A DNA stretch of 64,000 bases, taken from contig ML133461.1 of the NCBI GenBank assembly GCA_003864495.1, positions 953,613-1,017,612 of the forward strand. Reading direction: 5' to 3'. How positions within the stretch are numbered: position 1 is the stretch's first letter; every line of letters starts with the position of its first letter. The notes beneath the pieces are model-generated. The model made no database searches. It was given only the letters and a program-made list of their open reading frames with translations, and was not told the origin of the DNA. The DNA is from Nemopilema nomurai. Lineage: Eukaryota > Cnidaria > Scyphozoa > Rhizostomeae > Rhizostomatidae. The position numbers were made by a program, and so were the translations under genes. Below, one piece after another: positions 41,501-52,600 of the stretch.

Positions 41501-43708
41501 GCGATTTGCTTTGTATATCATTTGACCTTCTCTCCAAGGTTCTGGCTATAGAAACCGAATCGGATGAGGAATTCACTGGCAGCACTAATGTCACTGTTGA
41601 CGTCATCAATGAAAATGACAATACGCCAATGTTTGAGAGGCTGGTTTACATCTTTACTGTATCTGAAGATGTCTCCACTGAAAAAGCGATTGGCCAGGTC
41701 AAGGTAAGTCAAAACTGCACACATCTGCGAAGTTTTTATATTTGTGAGATATTGTTTATTTTGTTAGGATATTGAGAGAACAAATGCGCTGTACCTGGAG
41801 AAGGCATTAATAATTTTCATTTTCATTTAACAATAACACCCTTTTTTAATTGATTAGTCAATGATTGACCTAACTTCCAATTATAACCCTCTGTGTGTGG
41901 TATCAGGGAAGTTTCCTTCCACCAAGGCTCACATTTGTCATCTTTGTCAGTTTCTTAAGAGGGGCTGGTTGTCGGCTGTTTAAGTTTCATAATACCTAAT
42001 ACAGTTGGTTTCCGAAATATTCTTTCATTATGTCAATTTTTGAAATTGAATTTTTATTTAACAAACATGCCACAAGGTTTACGTGATTCCCAACTGCAAA
42101 CACGCAAACATTTGCCACTCAACAATCAAAAAAAATTACTTAGCAATTTTGTTTACTGTTTAGAACCACAGTTGTTGATGATGGCATGAGTTGAACAGTT
42201 GAAAGATTGTTAAAGCTATTACGAATTGACAAATGTTTTGAAGGAATGACAACACGAAGGCTGTTTGTCTTTAGCACTGCCTATTCAAAAAAAATTTTGT
42301 TGCTAACAAACCTGAAATATAGTAAATATAATAATCAATCTTAGTGAGAGAATGAAGTTTTGTTTGGTCCAACTAATTGATTTGTTTGAAGTAAATAAAC
42401 TTTGCTGTTACTAGAACGCAAACCCAACTTCAAAAGTTGCTCAACTGAAGGAAAATTTGTTTGTGAATAGCATTAAAACCGAAAATAAAAATTTCAAGAA
42501 ATGTTGACAAATTTCGTCTCAGTTGAGTTCCACTTGATACGCATCTTTGTCCTGGTCAAAATTGATATGACCAGAAACTGATGAATCATCACATTGTCAT
42601 CATATCAATTGGGAGTGCTTCGAAAGCACCCATTCTTAAAAACGCAATATTTTGTAAAACACCTCTAAACGTCGCTTCTCTTTTGCTTTTCAGTAGATTA
42701 TCTGGTGCTCTTTCAATAATATTTTCATGCTCAAATTGTTTTAAGTAGAGATTGTTGTTATGTATTTATCAATATTGTATCGCTGCGCTTTCTGTTCAGT
42801 TTTCCTCGTTAATCCATCATTATGTTCTGCTTATAGGCCGTTGATGCCGATCTGGGATCATACGGAGACGTTTCATATGAAATCAGTTCAAATGAAATTG
42901 GCTCACCCTTGTATGTATCCACTCACGCTGCCTATGATGCCTTCCATTCGATTTCGAACACAGCCTTAAATAGAACACGTGTCGGAGCATGTGACATTTT
43001 CTAGTTGACTAACTTTCAGAATATAGTTAGGTCAAGTTGGGACCCTAGAATGATAGACGTATGTTTATCTAGCCCATATATGAAGTTTATTACAGTGTAG
43101 TTTTTAAGTATGAATTAGGCTTCGAAATTTTATTACCTGAGTGGTGCGTTACATGATTAATCACCGAAGGAAGGGCGCTTTGTAGAGGGCGTATTTCTCA
43201 TCATCTTGAGGCCTGTGTTGTCATCTATGAGCTTGTAGCTAAATCTCCAAAGCTAAGCTATCGATTCATTTGGTATTTATTTATAGATATATCTTCAACA
43301 ATCCAAGAGCAAGGAATATATTGTTCTATTTCTCCTTCCAGATTCAGTATAAATTCACACACGGGAGAAATCTTCGTTGCGCGCTCGTTGGATTACTCCA
43401 AGGCTCCTACGCATCACTTTGTGGTGATTGCACGAGACCACGCAGGTCAGTTATCTAGAGAAGGAAGGACTCTAGTCCAGATCGTTGTTGTTAAAGCTTT
43501 GAAGCCCACGGTGCTAGAGCTATCAACAACCAATGGGAGACAAGAGACTACGAAAAAGGCCGTGTCGAACGAAGTCTCTGAAGTGAAAAGGATAATAGAG
43601 AAAGCCCAAAGGACGAGCTCTGGCTCAGTTAAAGTAACGAGCCATTCTGGTATAATCCTATTTGTAGCCTTGACTTTGCTATACTCGCTTCGAGCACTAG
43701 CTACTTAG
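26458..43708 (+). CDS. Five-repeat cadherin, GPI-anchored or tailless (15 exons, 620 aa)
   Basis: Exons, all GT-AG and in frame: 26458-26518, 31230-31298, 36270-36415, 37296-37364, 37682-37771, 38155-38253, 38563-38664, 38908-39036, 39372-39450, 39711-39814, 40391-40570, 40956-41084, 41539-41703, 42837-42910, 43342-43708; they sum to 1863 nt (621 codons with stop). Seen: signal peptide (residues 1-21), then five cadherin repeats at about 24-133, 134-239, 241-344, 346-450 and 452-555. Calcium motifs include PEN (EC1, EC2), LDRE (EC1), LDYE (EC2), IDRE (EC3), IDFE (EC4), DSD/DGD/DAD (EC2-EC5) and DVNDN or NENDN linkers (126-130, 337-341, 443-447). Residues 602-620 are a hydrophobic C-terminus followed directly by the stop. 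Family knowledge: EC repeats mediate calcium-dependent adhesion outside the cell; classical cadherins also have a catenin-binding tail, absent here. Orthology to any named cadherin is not established. Introns 1 and 2 are 4.7 and 5.0 kb; the rest are mostly under 1 kb. Confidence 0.9.
26519..31229 (+). other. Cadherin intron 1 (4.7 kb)
   Basis: No exon, RNA gene or clear transposon seen. Minus-strand frames at 28579-29270 and 30238-30646 are open but unrecognised. Such a long first intron may hold enhancers, which cannot be read from sequence alone. Confidence 0.65.
31609..31719. repeat. 42-bp minisatellite, about 2.6 copies (cadherin intron 2)
   Basis: GGACCATT...AACCCTCAACGAACAAG...TTAATT repeats at 31609, 31651 and 31693 with exactly 42-bp spacing; the third copy is cut after CCTCAACG. 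Confidence 0.95.
33101..33130. repeat. Dispersed hairpin motif, copy 2 (cadherin intron 2)
   Basis: AGAGCTAGGGGGCTGAGCCC followed by CTTGTTAATG, containing the dyad GGGGCTGAGCCCC. Matches the motif at 1291-1326. Confidence 0.5.
38785..38896. repeat. 28-bp minisatellite, 4 copies, abutting the cadherin exon 8 acceptor
   Basis: Units beginning CCGATGCCAATAACGATGC at 38785, 38813, 38841 and 38871; the third carries a 2-bp GC insertion. The last unit runs straight into TGATTTTCCAG, the acceptor of the exon starting at 38908. Confidence 0.95.
43342..43708 (+). CDS. Cadherin last exon: end of EC5, Ser/Thr/Lys-rich stem, hydrophobic C-terminus
   Basis: The longest exon. It completes EC5 (FSINSHTGEIFVARSLDYSK, then FVVIARDHAGQ), continues into a spacer rich in Thr, Lys and Glu (about 555-590), a small-residue stretch SSGS (591-594) and a hydrophobic segment starting GIILFVALTLLYSL, then RALAT and a TAG stop. 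A small-residue site followed by a terminal hydrophobic run is the usual GPI-attachment layout. One Arg near the end is unusual for a GPI signal, so a single membrane helix with a 5-residue tail is the alternative. EC5 ends without a DxNDN motif, as expected of a membrane-proximal repeat. Confidence 0.85.
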
Positions 43709-46681
43709 CAAATGCACGCGTCGTGCCGAGTCTAGCTGTTAGACTGTAGTGAGGCTCAGTGGCTCCGGTCCACAAAATGGGCGTTCACCTAATCGGCAAC
43801 AGGTCGAACTGCTTTTTGAGGCAGCTGTGAAAAGGCATCTAAGGTAACCGAATCGAGAATGCTAGAGGTTTTATCGTGATTCGAGGGTACCATAAAGGTG
43901 ATCCCGTTCTGAGCGATATCCGAGTTTTTTCCACTTGGGACACATGACGACACCATTTTGGAAAATTGTGATTTTTTTAAGGACAGGAGAGGTTTTGAAG
44001 TGCTCCTAAAATCGCAACAAGTGTATTCGTTATAAAAGAGGCCGGCCTCCTGTTCATGCTATCGACGTTGATCGTTTAATGCTTGACCAAATTTCTCATT
44101 AGTGGCAGCCTCAAACCTCCTCCGCAGACACCAGTTTCCAATACTTAGCCTTTGAGAGGATTTTTCCAAATGATTTTGTTGTCGTGTGTTGGCTAAATAT
44201 GGCCTATGGCGAGGACTTAGGACTGGAATCCAAAGTATCAGCTGAAAATATCATCCTAGGGAATATCCGATTAAAGCCATCGTGTATCTAGGTTCAAGAA
44301 AATGTGTTCCTTCTAAACACCGACGCTATTAAAAGCCATAGTTTATTAGGCAAACCTTGAAATGCGCTCAGTAATTACCTTTGCAATGGTTGTTTTATTC
44401 TCTAACAAAATAATCATTCTCTTCATTGCCGTTACATGCTTTACTGCCTTAGAGAATTATAAATATTTGACCTCTCGTGACAAGAGCTTGGGAATTTACC
44501 GGCTGCACCGCCAAACGAAATTTATGCAACTTAATGGATATCCTTTGTGTTTTCGATTTGCTAGAATGCATGTAAACTTAATTTATTGAGAGTAACATAT
44601 TATTAATGTAAATAGAACCAATATAAAATATTATAGAATATATTTAGTGTCATCGAGAAATGATGTATCGTGGCTAAATTGAGATTTATTCAATAATGTT
44701 TGGCTTTGTGGGAATGCTCATATTGAATTTTGATAAGGAATCGAATTGGTGTTGCTTTATAATTTGCTATTCGAATACCAGGTTTTTGACCGAAGCAAAA
44801 AGCTCAGAGTTCACCAACCAGTAGCTATTCGAATGAATCTCTGCGCGTAACTGTGCATCATTTCTTTCATTTATCGTATTAGAATTACGTCCCCGTTTGA
44901 GTTGAACGCTGTAAGCAGCTTGCCAGTGCTTTGAATATGTTTTTCATTGAAAGTACAAGAGTACGAGTACGTGTATCAATTTTATCAAAGTTTTAGTGGA
45001 TCTATGTATTCGCGTCCTACATTTTCTGTTACTTTAGAGCACACAGATTTAAGGGGAACCTCGTTGTCGTTTACGCCTTATTATTTGCGTTAGTAGCCAG
45101 TAGACTGTGAATAACTAGGCTTCCTAGCAATGAAAACATGAACAAATCTGCTATTATAGAGCATTCAATAATAATTGATGTGTCTGTGGCTACTATCTCT
45201 TTGCGGGGGCTCAAATGGACTGAAAGTCAGTTCTGTTGGGGAAGGAGAGGGTTCTTTCGACTCTTTGTCACCGGTGTTATTAGTTCTATGGACACAAACT
45301 TCACCATTTTGATGGTTTACATTCAGAGAATAATTCTTTGATTATCGAAATTTGCTCCAAAATCTGAGGCCTAGGCCGCTCTGCTCCAACGTCTTGAATC
45401 AAACTCGATTTTAAGGATTGCGTCTGAATTAAATTTCGTATGGACCAAGAATTAATTTCTCAATGAGTTTTGCAGAGAAATTCGCGCAGTAAATCTAGAA
45501 TTTCGCTGTGTACCGTGCCTGAAAGCTCACCCGACTTCTGTAGAGATGTTATTAAGCCTCTGTAAAGGGCAATTTTCTAATATTCAGGTCGTTTTACTAT
45601 TTCTAACCTATAGAAAGAAAAATGCTGATTACAGCTGTGATTACATGATTGTTTTCGGTGAATAAAGGTCGTGGAATGACTAATCAAGTCTTTGTTTCGT
45701 ATAATAAAGGGTTAAAAATCAAATGTATTTTAGCCAAAAAGACGGTACAAAAACAATCAGAGACCCCCTGTTACTGTGCTTGAATTTCCTGGTTGAAGGG
45801 GTCTAACCCCATTGCCCCACTAAAGCCCCTTTCTTGACAAGGCAGTGTTTTAAGGCCGGGGTGTCATTGGTAGCAATATGACAGCAGTGAAATTACCACT
45901 TTCTTGGGCACCAATAATTTTTTCGAAATAAGTGGTTTTTTCTGATACAATGAACGTGAATCCAAGTCCGGCTGGCATGTGACAGCCTACAAAGCATGTA
46001 CAGACAATTGCACCAGAGTATCACCTGCCATGTCTACTCACGTGCCATATATCACGTTTACAGCAGCTACCGGCATTAGTCTGCAATACATTCCAAACTT
46101 GAATACACTAGATCAACTAAAAAGAATGATGCAGATGTGTCTTCCAACAGCATTGCAACTACAACACTTCATAAGAATATAGATTTATTTTCACGGCCCG
46201 ATCAAATTATGAGCAGAATACGACAAAATTTTACATTGAAGTTGCAACTCTGTTCGGTACTTCTTTGAGAACAATGCACCTTGCAGTTATCATTGTATTT
46301 TCATGCTCTCGAATATCTTAGGCTAAGTTTCATTGCTCCATCCGAATGATTGTGTCAAAATGCTTTTTACCTCATCTTCATGGCAAAATAGCTTACCCAG
46401 TCGAGTTTTACCAAAAGGGCTACAACAACTTTGCATCCAAAAAGAATTTAAAGCCATTTACACTAAGATTTGAAGCCTGCATCATATCATATTCTGGTTT
46501 TATCTTGGAAAGGTAGAGAAAACCGCTTCAGAGCCAAGAAATGACGATTCCTTCTTCACAACTTTTTGTCCAGCAAGGCATGATGGGATGTGAATTCACT
46601 TCAATAGCCAAACTCTACATTCAATGCAGTTTTGGACTGGACTTGCGAAGTCGAAGCTGTAGAAAATCAAAACTACTCGAG
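43709..46681 (+). other. Cadherin 3' UTR/intergenic region up to the SMNDC1-like gene
   Basis: About 3 kb without a recognised gene. It contains candidate AATAAA signals and must hold the promoter of the downstream gene, for which no clear TATA box was found. The frame from 46541 to 46681 is open and continuous with the SMNDC1-like ATG, so it is either 5' UTR or an N-terminal extension. Confidence 0.6.
45661..45708 (+). terminator. Candidate poly(A) signals for the cadherin gene
   Basis: AATAAA at 45661-45666 and again at 45703-45708, about 2 kb after the cadherin stop and about 1 kb before the next gene. An earlier weaker site (ATTAAA near 44272) is possible. The assignment is positional only. 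Confidence 0.3.
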
Positions 46682-49600
46682 ATGGAACGTCAGTCTGATC
46701 TTCAGTCAAATTTAGAAACTTATCAAGCCCAACTTAAACAGGTACCTGGTCAAGTAATTATTTTATTTTACCTTTATATTTTTAAGGTAATGTTATAAGC
46801 TAATGTGAAACGTTGCGAGGCCAATGTTGATGGAATTCTTAACTTGCTTTAAAGGATATATTTTGATGGGTTTTAGTGCACTATCGCCTACATACAATGG
46901 GTATTTTGTCATGCTAATATTGCCATCATGTTTATTCACATTTATTTGCTCCAAATTTCACTAGAAAATTGTTCCTTAAATTACACCATAAAGAGTGTTA
47001 AACAATCTTGTTAAAAATTGCTACATGAAGTTTTGGTTATGAAATGTGACATCAGGAGGGAACAGTTTCATAGTTGAGAGTCTTGTCATCAAAAGTTGAC
47101 ATAGCTAAAAATTTTGGTAGTTTAGTTTTCCTAAGTAATAAGTAGCCTGCCAATGCAATGTTTGCTTGATGAATTATAGAAATGTTTCATCATTTGGCAA
47201 ATAGTCTCCAAAAGTAATGGAATGTTGAAAATTGAACCAATGCCTTGTGCAAGGAGGTGATTGATTGCAACTTAAGTGACATGCATATTTTTCTGAATCT
47301 ATTAAGTTCAAGCAAAACTTGATATAGAATTTTAGTCTTGAGTAATTCCATATGAAATCAACCAATTGAAAGTACAGATTTGCCCATAACTACTCTGATT
47401 TTAGTAAAATTTCAAGTAATCATTCCTTGATAGATGGAAAGGTAATTTTCAAAATTTCAGCTAAATATCTTTAATGGGGGCTGAGAAATCAGTTTCCAAA
47501 GATTTCAACTTTTCACCCAAACCCGCGCCCCCCTAAAAAGTAAATTACATTTATATTTAGTTACATGTGCCCTTTCTAAACCAGTAATAGCACATTTTGA
47601 AGCTTTTTTCAAGCTCTATTCAAATATGGTAGTAGATACAACCTTCCCAAAATTGTTAAAAATGTACTTCTGAAAAACCATCTCTAAAGATTTTTGCTCC
47701 CTGTAAATTAGTACCTCCCCCCCCTGAAGAAAAATTTGCACCATAAGCTTATTTAATGTGTAGATAATCATTATGCAAGTTTACAGGATGGGCCCTTTAT
47801 AAATGATAGGGCTATGAGCTTTGCAAGAGGGGTGACTCCAAAAAATGGACACATTTTTTGAAACCACAATTAGTGTTCAAAAGCATGTATGAAAACTGAA
47901 AAATGAAATTTGAAAAGTGTTAAAAATTGAGTCAATAGTCACAGCTTTAACCATAAAAAAGTATTCAATGTTGTGTATTGTCTTCAAATATGTATCTTAT
48001 ACTCCTTGTTGGAGACAAGAAGTGGCCTTTGTCATCTCCCATTTTTCCAGTGCATATGTTCGCCCAGTAGGGGTAGTTGGAGACACCACTGTAAGGATAG
48101 CTGCATGTGGGACTGTGAGTATGTCATCATTTCTTGGAAAAAAGAATGATGTTGCTGGCCCTGATGGATGCATAAATTTCAGTTTTACCTCCTTTGTCAC
48201 TAGGATTTTTTCCAGTACATATCCAAGCCACCAACTACCCTCATACTCACATGTTACATAGCCATAAATCTTTTCCCATTCAACAAGCTCATTCAATGAA
48301 ATGTGGCTGACACTACAAACCACCTCTGTTGATGCAAAGGAATACTCTTTTACTTTTATCTTTGTAATGCAGCCATGATTCTCTCAATCATTTTGCTTGC
48401 TTGAAATCTTTGGTGAAGTTTCTTTCCAGTTAGGATGACATCTTCGCTTGCTGCATATTCAAAATGCATGTTTTTGATATTTTCTCTGGCCCATGCAAAA
48501 AGTTGTGCAGGTGTTTGAATTTGGTTTTCATATAATCTTTGCAAGCTTGCTCTTGCAGCTAACCTCTTAACTGTGCCTCCTACACCATCACAAGGGCCTT
48601 TCCAATGTGATGTGGCAAAAAAATGACCAGCTGTGACCACTGACTCAATTTTTAACACTTTTCAAATTTCAGTTCTCAGTTTTCATACATGCTTTTGAAC
48701 ACTATCTGTGGTTTCAAAAAAAGTTTCCCTTTTTTGAAGTAACCCTTCTTGCAAAGCTCATAGCCCTATCATTTATAAAGGGCCCATCCTGTAAACTTGC
48801 ACAATGATTATCTACACATTAAAGAAGCTTATGGTGTAAATTTTTCATCAGGGGGGAGAGGTACTAATTTACAGGGAGCAAAGACCTTTAAAGATGGTTT
48901 TTCAGAAGTACATTTTTAACCATCTTGGGAAGGTTGTACCTACTACCATATTTGAATAGAGCTTGAAAAAAGCTTCAAAATGAGCTATTACTGGTCTAGA
49001 AAGGGCACATGTAACTAAATTTAAATGCGATTTCCTCTTTAGGGGGGCGCGGGTTAGGGGGAAAAGTTGAAATCTTTGGAAACTGATTTCTCTGCCCCCG
49101 TTTAAAATACTAAGCTGAAATTTTAAGAACAAATTTCCATTGCCAATGCAAACAATTGTACAGATTTATTTAGAAATTGGGGGTAGTCAGAACATGTGGG
49201 TTGGTTGGTTTGGTATGGAATTACCCTCTTGCGTTACTTACCATCTGGCAAGATGAGTAGCTGATAATCTTTTTTGACTCAGAATCTGTAATTCAATCAG
49301 AGTCCCATCTATACCATGTGGTTGAAAACATTCTTTGCCAGTGAATAGTGCACTGTTTTGATCCATTTATCTCAAATCTTGGTTTGTATGTTAGGGCTTT
49401 TCAGTTCCTTTCCATGCCTCAAACTGTTCATGTTAGTGCTTTAACCACTTGACTACCACATATGTTAATAAGGTAACAAAATGATTTTTTACTGTTTTGT
49501 TATAAAAAATTTTCTGTTATTTTGAATAAAAGCAGCAGGTGCAAGCCAACTTACTGATGCACATTTGACTCATAGTTTCTCTAGATACTAGGATGCTGCA

Positions 49601-52600
49601 GTGTGTTTATTATGAATGTTTTTTTATGCTCTAGTTAAAACTATATTTTCCTGCTAGAGTATACAGTGTTTGCATTCCAGTTTTGGAAATATTTTGCAAA
49701 TTTATTTCTCATTTCATTGACTGTGAACAACCAAGCCAGTTTTCTTTTGATGTGTTTAGGTTGAGGCTGCTTTGATGATCGATGAAGATAACGAGGAGCT
49801 GGTAAAATTGAAAAGTGATCTACAGGTATGATCTTGGCCATAAACATACCGTGCATATCTATATCATTAGTTTTAAAGTGCCCCTTATCAATTCTGTTAT
49901 TATGTCACCATAGTATGCAAGTGTTAATTAATTATGTTACTTTAAACTGTTTGTGCATTGTATGAACATTGTTGTACATATACATTCTAGAAGATCATGC
50001 TATATAATTTTTTAAATCATATTATGTGAAGCTAAAATGTGCCAAATAAATATATATATATATATTTATATTAAATAATTGGTGTATTCTTATATTTTGA
50101 CAGGAGGTTATCAATTTGACACTAGATTTACTGTCTATAGGGAAACAGGTGAGCAATTGATTTTTCCTTATCTATCCATTTTTACTGAGTATATATGCTA
50201 TTATTGTTCATGTTTGCATTCATTATGCTTCACTTTGTTATCAGATATAAAACCAGTTTATTTTTTATTGATAATTTGCCATTTATTTTTTAATGTAAAT
50301 TTGGCAGAGCTTTTTAAACCCATAAGGGAATACTGAATAATGCATGCTGCAAGCTTTAATGAATTAATTTTGTCTCTTCCTAGAAAAAGAACTCAAAATC
50401 ACAACCTGAAAAGCGTTCATTTCAAGAAAAAGGACTATATGATGATGATGACGAGGATAAAAATGAAAAAGAAAAAGATATTTTAGAAAGGTGGGAAATG
50501 CATCCTTGGCTCAATCTCTCACAGTAACTTGCAAAAGTACAAAATGCAGATGAAAAGCTCTTTCATAATCTAAAAGTTTTGATGCTGTGTAGAAATTGTG
50601 CAGAAGTGGTTTTTAGTGACTGTCAAGTGCTGTGACAAATATTGTCACTTGGCATATTTATTTATGAGAACATGCCCAGGCCCTGTTAAACACAGCTTTT
50701 TTAGATAAGGTTGGAATAGCTAGATAAGCATGAGGTCCTTAAGGAAACAGCATGGTCAAGGGATATCTTACTCAGTGTATATTGGTACAAAATATTGTTT
50801 TCCATCATTAGGTTTCTTTTAAATGCACAGTTGCAGTTGCATTAAAACAGCTCTTTATAGCTGAAGGATTAATGTTTCTAGTACCAGTAGAAGATTGATC
50901 AAATAGGATTGCAAATAGGTTGGTGAAGCACGGCACTTGTGCTACAGAAGTTTTGGCTTCTGTTTTCATGTGTAGTATGCAAGTTTTCTAAAATCATACG
51001 AAGAGGACACAAAGACAAATCAAAGCAACTTTGAAAAGGTTTTCGTTGCCATCTTTTAACATCCTTAACAGGTTAATCAAATGTTAGTTTGTTCTTTCAA
51101 AGGGCTCACTCAAGGCTCAATAGAAGTGTGGATTTTAAATCAGAGGGAAAGTCAAATTTGATGAGATCAATGTGCAACCAACCATAGCATCTACCAGGCA
51201 TTCTCATGGATCAATTTAGTCCATTGTGAAAACCATTTAAATATCTGGTTTAATAGAAATGTGTCAATTTATCTTACAGCCCAATCGTTTCAGAAAGTAC
51301 ATTTTCTGTAAGTTTGCAAGAATGAATTACAGGCTCTTCTGAATAGTTTTCAGTTATTATTATAAAAACGGATTTACTTGTAGGGTATTATTTTTGCATC
51401 CTGGTTTCCAATTTTGGAGAAGCAAGTCTAAGCAATATTCTACTTTTGTCCTGGACTTAGTTTCAACAACAGTTTGACTTTGGCTGGCAATCTATCAAGC
51501 TAGATTGAGATAATTAATTGAATTATACATTGTTGACAATTTGAAATCTGTCATCTGTCTATAGAGACAGAAAACATTTCCACAATCTTGATTTGTTATG
51601 CCTTATTACTTGGGTTGCAGGCCAGTCAAAACACCAATAACCGGAATTCAGCAGGATATTTTCGAGGAAGCAGAACCATCGACAGTAAGAGTATTTGGAT
51701 TAGTTCTTGTTGTTTCTTCATCAACAGCTTGATTTATGTTCACATTAATGATTCATGCTCAAGTAACATTTACAAGTTCAATGTCACAGCCAAGTTTGTT
51801 TTGTCAATCAAAGTGGAACCTTGAATCAAACGTTTGTAGGATGTTATTATTAAAAGGAAATCTATTATGTTAATGATAGAAAGTATACCAAGTCCTTCTC
51901 TACATTAGGGAACCTCTAATCTTGACCTTTATCATGTAGCTTTGTCACTGTACATCTCCTGCTGTTATCAAGGTTTTAAAATTGGTTTGTACAACTCAGG
52001 TTGTTTGAACCAGCCTTCCTGTTGCCTTGTAGACGACAGGCGAAGATTCGTTAAAACGGACATCAGACGATGCTGATATTGATTTCGAGGCGATGTTTAA
52101 TTTGCCCAAACGAGCAGCCACTGCTGAATCGATGTCGGCCGAGAGTCCTAAAGAAGAAGATGAAGACGTCTCAGCCAAATCCAAGGACAAAAGCAAATTA
52201 ACCAGGTATATTCATAGGCAGTGTCTCGCTCTTTGCATTTTACATTGTACAAGTAAGCATTGTACCTGAACCATATAGGTTTTTTGCTGCGAATTAGCTG
52301 ATTGGCGTTTGTGTTCCGTGACAGTTGACGTCATCATTGACTAATTCACTTGCTTCATTTGTGGCAGAAAGCCGCTTGATTACGTATTGCTTTTGCTACG
52401 CGCAAAGAAATCATACGCTCAGGTCTCAACAGTCAAAATACTGACATAAAGTTAACATATAATGTTTTAAAATGACGTCCAATTGTATGTTACGATCACT
52501 TTCAACAGATGCTTTAAAGCTTCAGTGATGCCTACCCTTGCTTCTTGACATTTGTTGAAACTACTGCTTAAACCGCAGTTTGCAACACTGTAGCTTGCAC

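Noticed and set aside
47997..48323. WW-containing minus-strand fragment as the missing Tudor domain of the SPF30-like gene
   Set aside because: It is on the opposite strand and lies within the long-inverted-repeat element.
51588..51824. Reading exon 5 of the SMNDC1-like gene in the frame starting ASQNTNN
   Set aside because: That frame does not match the upstream phase and runs to a stop in exon 6; the frame giving PVKTPITGIQQDIFEEAEPS joins both neighbours.
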